A stretch of DNA of 39,858 bases. Origin: Crocinitomicaceae bacterium. GTDB taxonomy: Bacteria; Bacteroidota; Bacteroidia; Flavobacteriales_D; Crocinitomicaceae. Made by a program: the position numbers and the translations under genes. The DNA lies in contig JAOASF010000183.1 of NCBI GenBank assembly GCA_025210175.1, positions 1 to 39,858 on the forward strand, read 5' to 3'. Positions within the stretch are counted from its first letter, which is position 1. Every line of letters starts with the position of its first letter. Under the pieces are notes generated by a model, which did no database searches, had not been told where the DNA came from, and was given only the letters and a program-made list of their open reading frames with translations. This document shows positions 32,782-39,858 of the stretch, piece by piece.

Positions 32782-34566
32782 CTATCTTAACCAGAAATCG
32801 CGCAACATTTTTTCCTTCGAACTAGTTTTAAAGGAAAGTCTGAATCTCGGTTGTTCATAAGACTCCATCGTTACCTTTAAATCCATCAATACTTTGTCGC
32901 GAGAAACGAGTAGGGTAAAAGTATCGCCTTCGTTAAGACTGGACAACAATTCGTTCAAGTCGCCACTGTCCACTCTAAAACCATCTACGGCAATGATTTC
33001 ATCGTCAACACTTAACCCTGCATTTTCGGCAGTGGAATTGGATCTTACGTAGCGAACTACAGTTGTTCCTCCATTGTCCGAAAAACGAGCGCCAAAAGTT
33101 GGTTGTTTTTGACCGATGTACTCTGCTTCAATTCCCACGCGCGAAAAGTAAACGTTGTAATCGGGCATTTCAGTTCCATCGATGTAGTTGGCCCAAAATT
33201 CAGTTAAATCCTGTTTGGTCCATTGTTCCAATTCAGCCTTGAATTCTGCATTCGTGAATCCGCGATTTTCTTTCTTGTAATACTTCTGATAAAGGGCTTG
33301 TAAAAAGTTATCCAGAGAGTTTTTTCCCTTGCTTTCATAAATGATCATGGCATCAAAGATGGCCGCCATCATTTGACCACGCGTATAATAGGTCATCGTG
33401 GTGTTTGCAGAATTTTCATTCGGGCGATAAGCCTTTATCCAAGCATCGTAAGACGAATGAGAAAGAGGTTGAACACGTGAACCTGGTGTTCCTTCAACGT
33501 AATTCAAACTCCCGTTTAATTTGCTGATATACTGTTCTTGGGTGTAATAACCCGCGCGCAACATCAACAACTCATCGTAGTAGCTCGTAAATCCTTCCAT
33601 CACCCAAAGCAGGGTCGTATAGTTCTCCTCGTCGTAATTGAAAGGTCCCAATTCAATTGGTCGGATTCTCTTCACATTCCACAAGTGAAAATATTCGTGT
33701 GCCACCAAGGAAAGAAAGCCGAGGTATTCAGCTCCTTGATAAGTCCATCTATTTACGCTCAACGTTGTTGAATTCTTATGCTCGAGTCCGCCTTGACCAT
33801 TTACTACATTGTGTACAATAAACAAGTATTCCTTATTTGGATTTTCCCCAAATACCTTCGTTGCATTTTCCACAATATTAGCCATGTCTTTTTGAAGGGT
33901 AGGGATGTCGTAATTACCGTCTCCGTACATCGCAACAGTATGCTTCACTCCAGCTGCCTCAAAGTCGAACAATACTTGATTTCCTATTTCAATTGGGCAG
34001 TCCACCAACTGATCGTAGTCCTTAAAAGTGAACGTTTCGCCACTGTCTCCCTGAACACCTTCTGATTTTCTCGATAGAGCCGTTGAGACATGTTTGAAGC
34101 TTTTGTGCTTATGTACCGTTAGCGTACCTGCTTTGTTTTTTAACTTTTCGACATACATGAATACGCCTGAGCCACTAATGAAACCGTGGGTATTGTCCAA
34201 AAAACTCGTTCTTACCGTTAACTCAAATGAGTAAACTTCATAGGAAATGTGGATGGATTTGGAATTATTGGATTCAATTAACCACGTGTTTTTAGCTGTT
34301 TTTTGAATAGGCAAACGCTCACCTTTTTCATTTTTGGCATGTACTTGGTTGAGGTTTTTTGAAAATTCTCTAACCAAGTAACTACCAGGAGCCCAGACAG
34401 GTAGTTTTACTTCCAGCGTTTTATCCTTCCAATTCGATACCGTCATATCTACTTGGAAATAGTGGTTTTCTGGTTTCTCCATTCGCACATCGTAATGCAC
34501 CTCTTGCGAAAATAAGGCGAAGGCAAATACGTTAAGGATTGCTAAAACTGTCAGGTAATATCTCAT
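32782..34566 (-). CDS. M61 family metallopeptidase with PDZ domain
   Basis: This 594-residue exported protein has a signal peptide (about 1-20), an N-terminal beta-rich domain, the zinc motif H290-EYFH-H294 (HExxH), and the third ligand E324 in VMEGFTSYY. It has GGLEH (259-263) upstream and a C-terminal PDZ domain (about 480-575, TAENAGLSVDDEIIAVDGF). M61 enzymes are glycyl-type aminopeptidases. It acts in the periplasm or on the outer membrane. First gene of a two-gene operon with the Asp-box lipoprotein. Confidence 0.9.
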   Translation of the reverse strand: MRYYLTVLAILNVFAFALFSQEVHYDVRMEKPENHYFQVDMTVSNWKDKTLEVKLPVWAPGSYLVREFSKNLNQVHAKNEKGERLPIQKTAKNTWLIESNNSKSIHISYEVYSFELTVRTSFLDNTHGFISGSGVFMYVEKLKNKAGTLTVHKHKSFKHVSTALSRKSEGVQGDSGETFTFKDYDQLVDCPIEIGNQVLFDFEAAGVKHTVAMYGDGNYDIPTLQKDMANIVENATKVFGENPNKEYLFIVHNVVNGQGGLEHKNSTTLSVNRWTYQGAEYLGFLSLVAHEYFHLWNVKRIRPIELGPFNYDEENYTTLLWVMEGFTSYYDELLMLRAGYYTQEQYISKLNGSLNYVEGTPGSRVQPLSHSSYDAWIKAYRPNENSANTTMTYYTRGQMMAAIFDAMIIYESKGKNSLDNFLQALYQKYYKKENRGFTNAEFKAELEQWTKQDLTEFWANYIDGTEMPDYNVYFSRVGIEAEYIGQKQPTFGARFSDNGGTTVVRYVRSNSTAENAGLSVDDEIIAVDGFRVDSGDLNELLSSLNEGDTFTLLVSRDKVLMDLKVTMESYEQPRFRLSFKTSSKEKMLRDFWLR

Positions 34567-34570
34567 ATTA

Positions 34571-34599
34571 TTGATAAATTCAAGTAAAATCTAAGTTTG
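34571..34599 (+). promoter_or_regulatory. Promoter of the coiled-coil lipoprotein gene
   Basis: TTG at 34571-34573 and TAAGTTTG at 34592-34599, separated by 18 nt, fit the Bacteroidota -33/-7 pattern (TTG, about 19 nt, TAnnTTTG). The ATG is at 34619, leaving a leader of roughly 14 nt. Confidence 0.7.
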
Positions 34600-34618
34600 T
34601 AAAAATAGAAATTCTAGT

Positions 34619-35464
34619 ATGAAAAGATTGGTGATTTTAAGTGGGCTTTTCTTAATAAGTTGTAAACAAGAAGCCGCAGATGTATCAGGAGCAGAAGATG
34701 TGGCTTCCTTGAAAAGCGAAATTGAACAACTGAAACTGGAGAGTTCCTTGAAGGATTCTGCCATCAATGAAAGTCTTTTGTTTTTCAATGAAATAAAATC
34801 CAATCTGGAGGCTATTAACGTGAAGAAGGAAGGTTTGCAGCGCATGTCGAACAATCCAGAGTCAGCTAATTACGACAAGGAATGGATGCTGGAAGAAATC
34901 AAGCACATCAATTACCTGCGCGAAGAAAATGCAAAGAAAGTAGGTCAGCTGCAAAACCAACTGAAGGAAAAAGGTGTCAATATTTCCGAATTGTCGAAAC
35001 TCATTGCAAGCCTCCAAGAGGATATTAAGGCTCGTGATGGTGAAATTGCTGTATTACAGGATCAATTAGCCCAGAAAGACATTGCTTATGCTCAATTGTT
35101 TGACGCTTATCAGGTTAAAGAGTTCGATCTAGACGCCGCGATATATGATCTCAACAAGGCGTATTACGTCTATGGGTCTGAAAAGGAATTGGTGGATAAT
35201 GGAGTGCTTGAAAAGAAGAACGGTTTCCTCGGAATTGGTAAAAAGGTGAGTATGAATAAAGACCTGAACGATCAATACTTTACGGAAATCGATTTGCGAA
35301 ACAAAAAGGAAATCAACATAATTGGCAGTAAGCCAAAGATCATTTCGGTCCATCCTTTGGACAGTTATTCCTTACAAATGAGTGGGGGAAGTAATAAATT
35401 GGTCATTAAGAATCCTTCCGAATTTTGGAAGGTTTCGAAATACCTAGTGGTTTGTGTTCAATAG
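34619..35464 (+). CDS. Coiled-coil lipoprotein
   Basis: This 281-residue protein has lipobox LFLISC (Cys15). Residues about 27-165 are heptad-rich and Glu/Lys/Leu-rich, a long coiled coil. The C-terminal domain (about 170-281) contains GFLGIGKKVSMNKDLN and IIGSKPKIISVHPLDSY, a pattern I recall in other Bacteroidota lipoproteins. It is predicted to be envelope-attached, with no enzyme motif. It has its own promoter just upstream, and its 3' end overlaps the convergent transglutaminase-like gene by 7 nt. Confidence 0.75.
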   Translation: MKRLVILSGLFLISCKQEAADVSGAEDVASLKSEIEQLKLESSLKDSAINESLLFFNEIKSNLEAINVKKEGLQRMSNNPESANYDKEWMLEEIKHINYLREENAKKVGQLQNQLKEKGVNISELSKLIASLQEDIKARDGEIAVLQDQLAQKDIAYAQLFDAYQVKEFDLDAAIYDLNKAYYVYGSEKELVDNGVLEKKNGFLGIGKKVSMNKDLNDQYFTEIDLRNKKEINIIGSKPKIISVHPLDSYSLQMSGGSNKLVIKNPSEFWKVSKYLVVCVQ

Positions 35465-36105
35465 AGAAAAGAGAATTCTTTGGAGTTGTACTCTTTAACA
35501 TATAAATGAGGATAATGCGCTTCCATTTCGGAGCGCATTAATTCTATCGGAAGGTCAGCAAACTCGCCATAATAATGAACATATTCCATGAACTTTTGGT
35601 CTTTTTCAAAGGCTTGAAACATGGAGTCATTTTGCCCATCCCACGAAAGTGGGCTTACTCCAGAAATGGCACAGATTCTCCTGTCGAATGCAGGTGTACA
35701 ACGAACCCATTTTTCTTGGATATAGGCACAAACATAACCGTGAAATACAATTTCGTCTTTTTTGAGGTAGTGAATCAATCGATCAGAGTTCAAGTGGTTT
35801 TTGACTATGGCAAAGCCGAGTTTGGAGGGAATGTCAAGAGCTCTCAAAGCACTCGCCATGAGGATGCTCTTTTCTACACACCAAGCTCTTTTCTTGTTGA
35901 TTATCTCAGAAGATACAAGAGCTTCTGGTTTTAAATTCAAATGAAAGGGATCGTAAAGTTGACCGTCTCTAACCATGAGATACAGAGCTTTCGCCGCTTC
36001 GAGCGAGTCCATGTTTTGAAACGAAAGTACGTACTCCTGAATGCTTTTGTGCTCATGATTCAAGAAATCAGTTGGAACTAGATAGGGCGAAATATCCTCT
36101 TTCAC
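35458..36105 (-). CDS. Transglutaminase-like cysteine protease-fold protein
   Basis: This protein of about 215 residues has Cys76 in AWCVEKSILMASALRALDIP, His122 in FHGYVCAYIQEKWV and Asp141 in CTPAFD, in the Cys-His-Asp order of the transglutaminase-like superfamily. It has no signal peptide. I use the GTG at 36105. The frame is open up to a TTG at 36147, but that TTG is better explained as the -33 promoter element, with TAACTTTG 19 nt downstream; a start inside the promoter makes no sense. Function is unknown; peptidase or amidase activity is possible. Confidence 0.75.
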   Translation of the reverse strand: MKEDISPYLVPTDFLNHEHKSIQEYVLSFQNMDSLEAAKALYLMVRDGQLYDPFHLNLKPEALVSSEIINKKRAWCVEKSILMASALRALDIPSKLGFAIVKNHLNSDRLIHYLKKDEIVFHGYVCAYIQEKWVRCTPAFDRRICAISGVSPLSWDGQNDSMFQAFEKDQKFMEYVHYYGEFADLPIELMRSEMEAHYPHLYVKEYNSKEFSFLY

Positions 36106-36106
36106 G

Positions 36107-36114
36107 TATTTTTG
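36107..36114 (+). promoter_or_regulatory. -7 element of the divergent four-helix membrane protein gene
   Basis: TATTTTTG matches TAnnTTTG and lies 15 nt before the ATG at 36130. No clear -33 TTG is seen. It is interleaved with the opposing promoter (36118-36147), so the two may compete. Confidence 0.5.
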
Positions 36115-36117
36115 ATT

Positions 36118-36147
36118 CAAAGTTAAAGTATGATCGACTTCCCGCAA
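36118..36147 (-). promoter_or_regulatory. Promoter of the transglutaminase-like gene
   Basis: On the minus strand TTG (36147-36145), exactly 19 nt, then TAACTTTG (36125-36118) match the Bacteroidota consensus very well. The GTG start follows 12 nt later. It overlaps the first codons of the divergent membrane-protein gene. Confidence 0.7.
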
Positions 36148-36729
36148 AAATTGGATGAAAAAATTGGTCCAACCTCTCCTTTTCCCTTCCTCAAGAAAAC
36201 CCTTCGTCTGATTCTAGGAAAGGAAAAACCCGATTGGTACACGCGTTTGTTTTGCTGGATAGGGCTTTGCGTTGGTCTTTATCTGACTTTTTGGAATGCC
36301 CTCGGTACCCTAACTTTCTTTCTACTAGATTTTATTGAAGCCGAAAAAGGAGTGTATACACGGAATTTTATTGCTGAAAAGGCCGATGTTTATGGCTTTT
36401 CGACGGAGAATTTTGAACAAGTCCTTTTTACCTATCACGCCTTGTCAGGACTTCTTTGGACCTTGATGCTTTTGTCTTTGATATTGGTTTATCGGCAAAA
36501 AAATGCGGGACTTTGGACTTTCGTATTACTCGCCGGATTGCTGAATGCCTTTTTGGTCTTCTATATATCTTGGGGGTATTACAGCCAGGAACTGACGGTA
36601 ACGGATCAAATATTAAACCTACTTACATTGGTTCTTGGGCTCGTCCTTCTAACGATTAAGAAGAAAAAAACGAATCACGAAGAAGAAGGGGAAGGCTTAG
36701 CTCATGTGGACCAAAACCTTCAACAATAA
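36130..36729 (+). CDS. Hypothetical four-helix inner-membrane protein
   Basis: This 199-residue protein has four predicted membrane segments (about 40-66, 101-121, 127-149 and 158-176). A loop between the first two contains KGVYTRNFIAEKADVYGFST, and the polar C-terminal tail is rich in Lys and Glu. No known motif is recognised. It starts divergently from the transglutaminase-like gene, and its last 74 nt overlap the convergent aroK gene. Confidence 0.65.
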   Translation: MIDFPQKLDEKIGPTSPFPFLKKTLRLILGKEKPDWYTRLFCWIGLCVGLYLTFWNALGTLTFFLLDFIEAEKGVYTRNFIAEKADVYGFSTENFEQVLFTYHALSGLLWTLMLLSLILVYRQKNAGLWTFVLLAGLLNAFLVFYISWGYYSQELTVTDQILNLLTLVLGLVLLTIKKKKTNHEEEGEGLAHVDQNLQQ

Positions 36730-37177
36730 GGTGAGCCTTTTCATACTCGGCAGATCTTTCTTGCAACATGGTTTGAATCAATTCTAAAAGCTCTTGCTCT
36801 GTTTTGTTTTGCAACAAGGGACGTTTTTCAATTTGTCCCGGTTGATTCAGTCGACTCAGAAGTTGCTCAGGAGTTAGTTTCAAATATACGGTTTTACCAT
36901 TTTCATTCATCCAAGTCATATTATCGTTGAACATCGGTGTGCCGCCTCCTACGGAAATAATATGCTTGCTTAAGTTGTCGGTCGCATGAAGTGCATGTTT
37001 CTCCAATTGCCGAAAGTAATCCTCGCCATGCTCTTCAAAAATTTGCGTGATCGATTTTTGAGTTTGTATTTCTATTTCTTGATCCAGGTCGATATAGTCG
37101 AAGGCTAACTTTTTGGCCAATTTTTTCCCGAGTGAACTTTTGCCTGACCCCATGAATCCAATTAAAAATACTTTCAT
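36656..37177 (-). CDS. aroK: Shikimate kinase
   Basis: This 173-residue protein has Walker A GFMGSGKSS (7-15), shikimate-binding D32 and R56 (GEDYFRQLE), and GGGTP (77-81). A lid region with RPLL follows, and the length is normal for AroK/AroL. It phosphorylates shikimate in the chorismate pathway. I start at ATG 37177, because the frame upstream (to 37219) runs through the probable promoter. The 3' end overlaps the convergent membrane-protein gene by 74 nt. The -7 element lies 4 nt before the start. Confidence 0.93.
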   Translation of the reverse strand: MKVFLIGFMGSGKSSLGKKLAKKLAFDYIDLDQEIEIQTQKSITQIFEEHGEDYFRQLEKHALHATDNLSKHIISVGGGTPMFNDNMTWMNENGKTVYLKLTPEQLLSRLNQPGQIEKRPLLQNKTEQELLELIQTMLQERSAEYEKAHLIVEGFGPHELSLPLLLRDSFFSS

Positions 37178-37181
37178 GTCG

Positions 37182-37189
37182 CAAAAATA
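37182..37189 (-). promoter_or_regulatory. -7 element immediately before aroK
   Basis: On the minus strand TATTTTTG matches TAnnTTTG and ends 4 nt before the aroK ATG, the same layout as at the tatA-like gene. This suggests a leaderless or very short leader. No clear -33 TTG is seen. Confidence 0.55.
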
Positions 37190-37286
37190 GCCAGATGTTT
37201 GAATTTTTTTGTTCTTCAAAATTATTAGAAATCAAGGGCTTAAAAGAAAGGGATCAAAAACTTTCAAAAAAAATGCCTTGGAGGGC

Positions 37287-37316
37287 TTGCAGTTCTTGAT
37301 AATACCCGTATATTTG
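37287..37316 (+). promoter_or_regulatory. Promoter of tRNA-Lys
   Basis: TTG at 37287-37289, a 19-nt spacer and TATATTTG at 37309-37316 give an exact Bacteroidota -33/-7 promoter. The tRNA begins 65 nt downstream, so the transcript would carry a 5' leader to be removed by RNase P. Confidence 0.75.
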
Positions 37317-37381
37317 CACCCGTCAAACGATAAGACAAGCCGCTAAAAAAGTTTAGCAGCCATCGAAAATGACAAAGTTTA

Positions 37382-37454
37382 GATTCCGTAGCTCAGTTGG
37401 TAGAGCAATACACTTTTAATGTATGGGTCCTGGGTTCGAGCCCCAGCGGGATCA
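37382..37454 (+). tRNA. tRNA-Lys (anticodon TTT)
   Basis: The 73-nt gene folds as a cloverleaf. The acceptor stem GATTCCG pairs with CGGGATC (one T-G pair). The D stem is GCTC/GAGC. The anticodon stem ATACA/TGTAT holds the loop CTTTTAA with anticodon TTT. The T stem CTGGG/CCCAG flanks TTCGAGC. The discriminator is A, and the 3' CCA is not encoded (the DNA reads ACAAAA). A promoter lies upstream and a strong terminator immediately downstream. Confidence 0.95.
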
Positions 37455-37455
37455 C

Positions 37456-37492
37456 AAAAAAAGCCTTGACGATAGATCGTTGAGGCTTTTTT
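37456..37492 (+). terminator. Rho-independent terminator after tRNA-Lys
   Basis: Arms 37458-37473 and 37476-37491 pair over nearly their whole length (two G-T wobbles in the middle, tip TAGA). The left arm begins with a run of A and the right arm ends in six T, so it could work in both directions. Confidence 0.85.
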
Positions 37493-37630
37493 ATTGCATT
37501 TTATTCTCATTCTGAGTAGGCTTTTGGATCAAAGGTTCTTGAGCAAAAAAAATAGGTCCTATTGCTTGTCTTGTTTACCAAATTCCAACAAGGTAAACAG
37601 TCAATCGTGTGAATATTTAAATCTGCCAAT

Positions 37631-37652
37631 TACTCCTAAAGGAGTATTTTTA
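37631..37652 (+). terminator. Small inverted repeat with T-run (terminator or operator)
   Basis: TACTCC (37631-37636) and GGAGTA (37641-37646), with the 4-nt loop TAAA, form a perfect 6-bp stem followed by TTTT. It lies in the 204-nt gap between the tRNA terminator and the next gene, so it has no evident gene to terminate. It could regulate the downstream operon instead. Confidence 0.35.
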
Positions 37653-37668
37653 CTTTGCTTTGTAAGCT

Positions 37669-37676
37669 TAGTTTTG
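37669..37676 (+). promoter_or_regulatory. -7 element before the small NPLNS-tailed protein gene
   Basis: TAGTTTTG matches TAnnTTTG and lies 20 nt before the ATG at 37697. No TTG at the ideal -33 distance is seen, though two TTTG copies lie 6-11 nt upstream. Confidence 0.5.
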
Positions 37677-37696
37677 AAGATTAAAAAAGAACAATC

Positions 37697-38023
37697 ATGG
37701 TATTTACAGGAAGCGAAGATCACAAAATCACCTTAGCAGAAGGGAGCGAATTAACTGAGAATTATAGAACAACATTGATGACCTATTTTAACGGCATCAA
37801 AGGGGGCTATATTGGTGGTGATGATATGAAGGAGTTGTTGGATCAAGACGATGTGGTAGGTTTTCGATACTACTATGGCTTGTCTTCAACAGTGCCCCCA
37901 GTTCCTCAGGTTGTTTTTGTAGGTGTAGATGCCAATGGAAACGATGTTACGAACGGAATTATCTTGGACAAAGCAGAATTGTGCCCGAGTAAATGTGCGC
38001 CCGATAACCCGCTCAATTCATGA
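37697..38023 (+). CDS. Small NPLNS-tailed protein of unknown function
   Basis: This 108-residue cytosolic protein has no signal peptide or membrane segment. It begins MVFTGSEDHKITLAEGSELT and ends CPSKCAPDNPLNS, with a predicted mixed alpha/beta middle (VVGFRYYYGLSS, QVVFVGVDANGNDV). I recall similar small proteins in many Bacteroidota with the same kind of Cys-x-x-x-Cys and NPLNS end, but no known function. It overlaps the next gene (ATGA) and heads a three-gene unit with a membrane protein and a histidine kinase. Confidence 0.8.
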   Translation: MVFTGSEDHKITLAEGSELTENYRTTLMTYFNGIKGGYIGGDDMKELLDQDDVVGFRYYYGLSSTVPPVPQVVFVGVDANGNDVTNGIILDKAELCPSKCAPDNPLNS

Positions 38024-38655
38024 CGCTGGCTTCAAAAACGATATACTTAACTGTTTCTTTAATTTTATTGTATCTCGTTTTTAAGACGCGAAAAAACGAT
38101 AAGGCTCGCCAGATGATTCCTTATTTTTTGGCTAGTTTTTTAGGTGAACACCTCTCCATTGTTATTATTAGCATGGGGTATTTCAATATTTGGTTTGTTA
38201 ATGTTTACTTGGTATTCGAGTACCTTACACTGATTTATTTGTTTTATAAATGGTTTCCAACTCCACTTATGAAAAGATGGATCATGATTTTTTCGGTGAT
38301 TCAGTTGATCGTTTTTTCATGGGAATTGTGGACCCAATCTTTTCATTTGTTTTTTATTAAAACAAACTATTCTCAGTCCTTGATTTTTATCTTTTTGGCA
38401 ACAATTGGTTTACTCCAATTTCTTTCCAAAGTAGAGGAAAGTTTAAATAAACTGGGAGAATTTTGGTTGCTGATGGGGCTTTTGCTCTACAATTCCTATC
38501 ACTTTATTCAAGGAGCACTTTCCTACCTCATGTCAACCATGGAGGTAGAAATTCCGGGTGTTACCTATTATATCGCCAAGGGCTTGAATACCCTTGTCGT
38601 TCTATTTTTCATTAAGTCTGTCCTATGTTTCAGAGCGAGAATGCAATCGGTTTAG
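38020..38655 (+). CDS. Multi-pass membrane protein, possibly sensory
   Basis: This 211-residue protein has six or seven predicted membrane helices (about 5-23, 36-55, 59-79, 86-104, 117-136, 146-166 and 183-203) and short polar loops. No catalytic motif is seen. It overlaps the upstream gene (ATGA) and the downstream histidine kinase by 31 nt. The kinase has only one membrane helix and almost no sensory region of its own, so this protein may be its membrane sensor. That is an inference from gene order. Confidence 0.7.
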   Translation: MTLASKTIYLTVSLILLYLVFKTRKNDKARQMIPYFLASFLGEHLSIVIISMGYFNIWFVNVYLVFEYLTLIYLFYKWFPTPLMKRWIMIFSVIQLIVFSWELWTQSFHLFFIKTNYSQSLIFIFLATIGLLQFLSKVEESLNKLGEFWLLMGLLLYNSYHFIQGALSYLMSTMEVEIPGVTYYIAKGLNTLVVLFFIKSVLCFRARMQSV

Positions 38656-39392
38656 TAGTTATAAGTGCCATAACCATCATTTTTATCGTGATCATTATTT
38701 TGATTGTTACGATGATTCAATACCACAACAAACTTTTGAGGAAGCAAAGAGAAACCTTCGACCAGATTTTACGGGCCACGGAGATTGAAAGTCAGAGAAT
38801 TGGACAAAATTTGCACGATGATTTGGGGCCGATGTTAGCGTCCATCAAACTTTCTTTATCCGGTGCATTAATGGCTGGTGATATGGATCATGGGTCCAAA
38901 CAAATTCTGGAAAATGGCAAAGAATATATATCCGAGGCTCTGTTAATGGTGAGAGATCAAGCTCATGTGCTTAGCGCTGCCAATATTCAACAAAAAGGTC
39001 TTCATGAAATTTTGTTGGAACGCATTAATTTACTGAAAACAGGAGGAGGTTGGAATGGCAGTTTGGAAAATTATTCCAGTGTTTGGGAATTCGATCAATC
39101 GGCAAAGTTGATGCTTTTTAGAGTCTTGAATGAGTTGATTTACAATACGGTGAAACACTCGGATGGCGACTCCTTCAAGATCGAATTTCAGGACAAGGAG
39201 AGCCAAATTTGGATTCGTTACACGGATAATGGTGGAAAGGAACTCGACACGTCAAAATCCATGGGGATTGGCTTAAAAGGGATACAATCAAGGGTCAAGT
39301 TTCTGAAAGGAACGATGGAGTTTTATCAGCAAGTTGGCTTTGGTCTACTCATGAAGTTTCCCAATAGCCACTTTTTGGAATCAAAAACTTAA
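38625..39392 (+). CDS. NarL-type sensor histidine kinase (HisKA_3)
   Basis: This 255-residue protein has a single membrane helix (about 8-30), a short helix, a HisKA_3 dimerisation domain with phospho-acceptor H64 in QNLHDDLGPMLASIKLS, and a small HATPase domain with NELIYNTVKHSD, DNGGKELD and GIGLKGIQSRV. There is no periplasmic or PAS sensor. No response regulator gene follows in the window (the next gene is convergent), so the partner is encoded elsewhere. It overlaps the membrane protein gene by 31 nt and the convergent MATE gene by 4 nt. Confidence 0.9.
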   Translation: MFQSENAIGLVVISAITIIFIVIIILIVTMIQYHNKLLRKQRETFDQILRATEIESQRIGQNLHDDLGPMLASIKLSLSGALMAGDMDHGSKQILENGKEYISEALLMVRDQAHVLSAANIQQKGLHEILLERINLLKTGGGWNGSLENYSSVWEFDQSAKLMLFRVLNELIYNTVKHSDGDSFKIEFQDKESQIWIRYTDNGGKELDTSKSMGIGLKGIQSRVKFLKGTMEFYQQVGFGLLMKFPNSHFLESKT

Positions 39393-39858
39393 ACCTGCAC
39401 TTTTTTCCAGCTTCCTTTTTTGAACCAGAACCAACAAACGACAGCGTGCAAACTATGACACAGGGCGATAGAAATGAAGATGCCGTCCACACCCCAATTC
39501 ATGTTTTTTGCCAGAAAATAGGCTAGGGGTAGCTCAAGACAAAGCAATACACTCCCGTTGATAACCATGTGTGATTTGGTGTCTCCAGCCCCATTGAAGG
39601 CTTGTATGAGAACCATTCCTAAGCCAAAAAACAAATAGCCAAGCGTTATGATTTTGAGTGCTTTGGAAGCAATTTTAATGGTGGGCACCTCCTTCGTGAA
39701 AATGCCTGCTATGGAATCTCCGAAAAGGTAAAAGACGACCGAAACGAGAAATAAAAAGGACATGGTGAGCACAGAGGTCAATCGTACCGATGCTTCAGCA
39801 CGTTCTATTTTGTTGGCACCAAGGTATTGTCCAACCAAGGTAGAAACTGCACCAGATA
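39389..39858 (-). CDS. MATE family efflux protein, C-terminal part (cut by right edge)
   Basis: The frame is open from the right edge to the TAA at 39389, about 155 residues. I read SGAVSTLVGQYLGANKIERA at its left end; VGQxxGA is a MATE hallmark. Four more hydrophobic segments follow. These proteins export drugs or metabolites by sodium or proton antiport. The start lies outside the window. Confidence 0.88.
   Translation of the reverse strand, partial: SGAVSTLVGQYLGANKIERAEASVRLTSVLTMSFLFLVSVVFYLFGDSIAGIFTKEVPTIKIASKALKIITLGYLFFGLGMVLIQAFNGAGDTKSHMVINGSVLLCLELPLAYFLAKNMNWGVDGIFISIALCHSLHAVVCWFWFKKGSWKKVQV

Noticed and set aside
37494..37736. 80-residue open frame after the tRNA terminator
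   Set aside because: It overlaps the well-supported small NPLNS-tailed protein gene and spans its promoter and an inverted repeat; composition looks random.

Overview
The window looks like chromosomal DNA of a Bacteroidota bacterium, probably of the Flavobacteriia type. The DNA is AT-rich. Several intergenic regions carry the Bacteroidota -7 promoter element TAnnTTTG, in two or three cases with a TTG about 18-19 nt upstream. Shine-Dalgarno sequences are generally absent, and TTG and GTG start codons recur. Several families typical of the phylum are present (DUF4293 protein, Uup-type ABC-F protein, PorT-like outer-membrane barrel, small NPLNS-tailed protein). I see no transposase, integrase, phage gene or CRISPR array.

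Region 1 (minus strand, 18340 down to the left edge) is one continuous polysaccharide operon of 18 genes with gaps of at most 23 nt and many ATGA or TAATG overlaps. In transcription order: UDP-glucose dehydrogenase; a TviB/WbpO-like dehydrogenase plus a TviC/WbpP-like 4-epimerase (together UDP-GalNAcA); a PAPS module (cysC fused to two DUF2061 domains, cysD, cysN, cysQ); a nonulosonic-acid module (neuB, neuC, neuA); a D-2-hydroxyacid dehydrogenase; a hexapeptide acetyltransferase interrupted by one in-frame TGA; a PAPS sulfotransferase; a PIG-L deacetylase; a Wzx flippase; a GT-B-like protein; a CDP-paratose-2-epimerase-like SDR; and a truncated GT4 glycosyltransferase. Together these predict a strongly acidic, sulfated, sialic-acid-like surface polysaccharide. 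The sulfotransferase/deacetylase pair could carry out a heparan-sulfate-like N-deacetylation and N-sulfation.

Region 2 (18341-24258) holds a secreted protein, a 7-bp tandem-repeat tract (19522-19693), an operon of phosphohexomutase, DUF4293 protein and Uup, and a glycine-zipper lipoprotein.

Region 3 (24259-28796, plus strand) is a three-gene signalling operon: REC-PAS-PAS-PP2C phosphatase, membrane histidine kinase and single-domain response regulator.

Region 4 (28855-31505, plus) runs tatA-like, nitroreductase, a small membrane protein, an outer-membrane barrel and a DUF985 cupin. It converges on an M61 peptidase / Asp-box lipoprotein operon (34566-31507, minus).

Region 5 (34619-39858) has a coiled-coil lipoprotein, a transglutaminase-like protein divergent from a four-helix membrane protein, shikimate kinase, tRNA-Lys with promoter and terminator, a three-gene module (small NPLNS-tailed protein, multi-pass membrane protein, NarL-type histidine kinase), and a MATE transporter cut by the right edge. 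Genes are packed very tightly, and convergent neighbours often overlap at their 3' ends.
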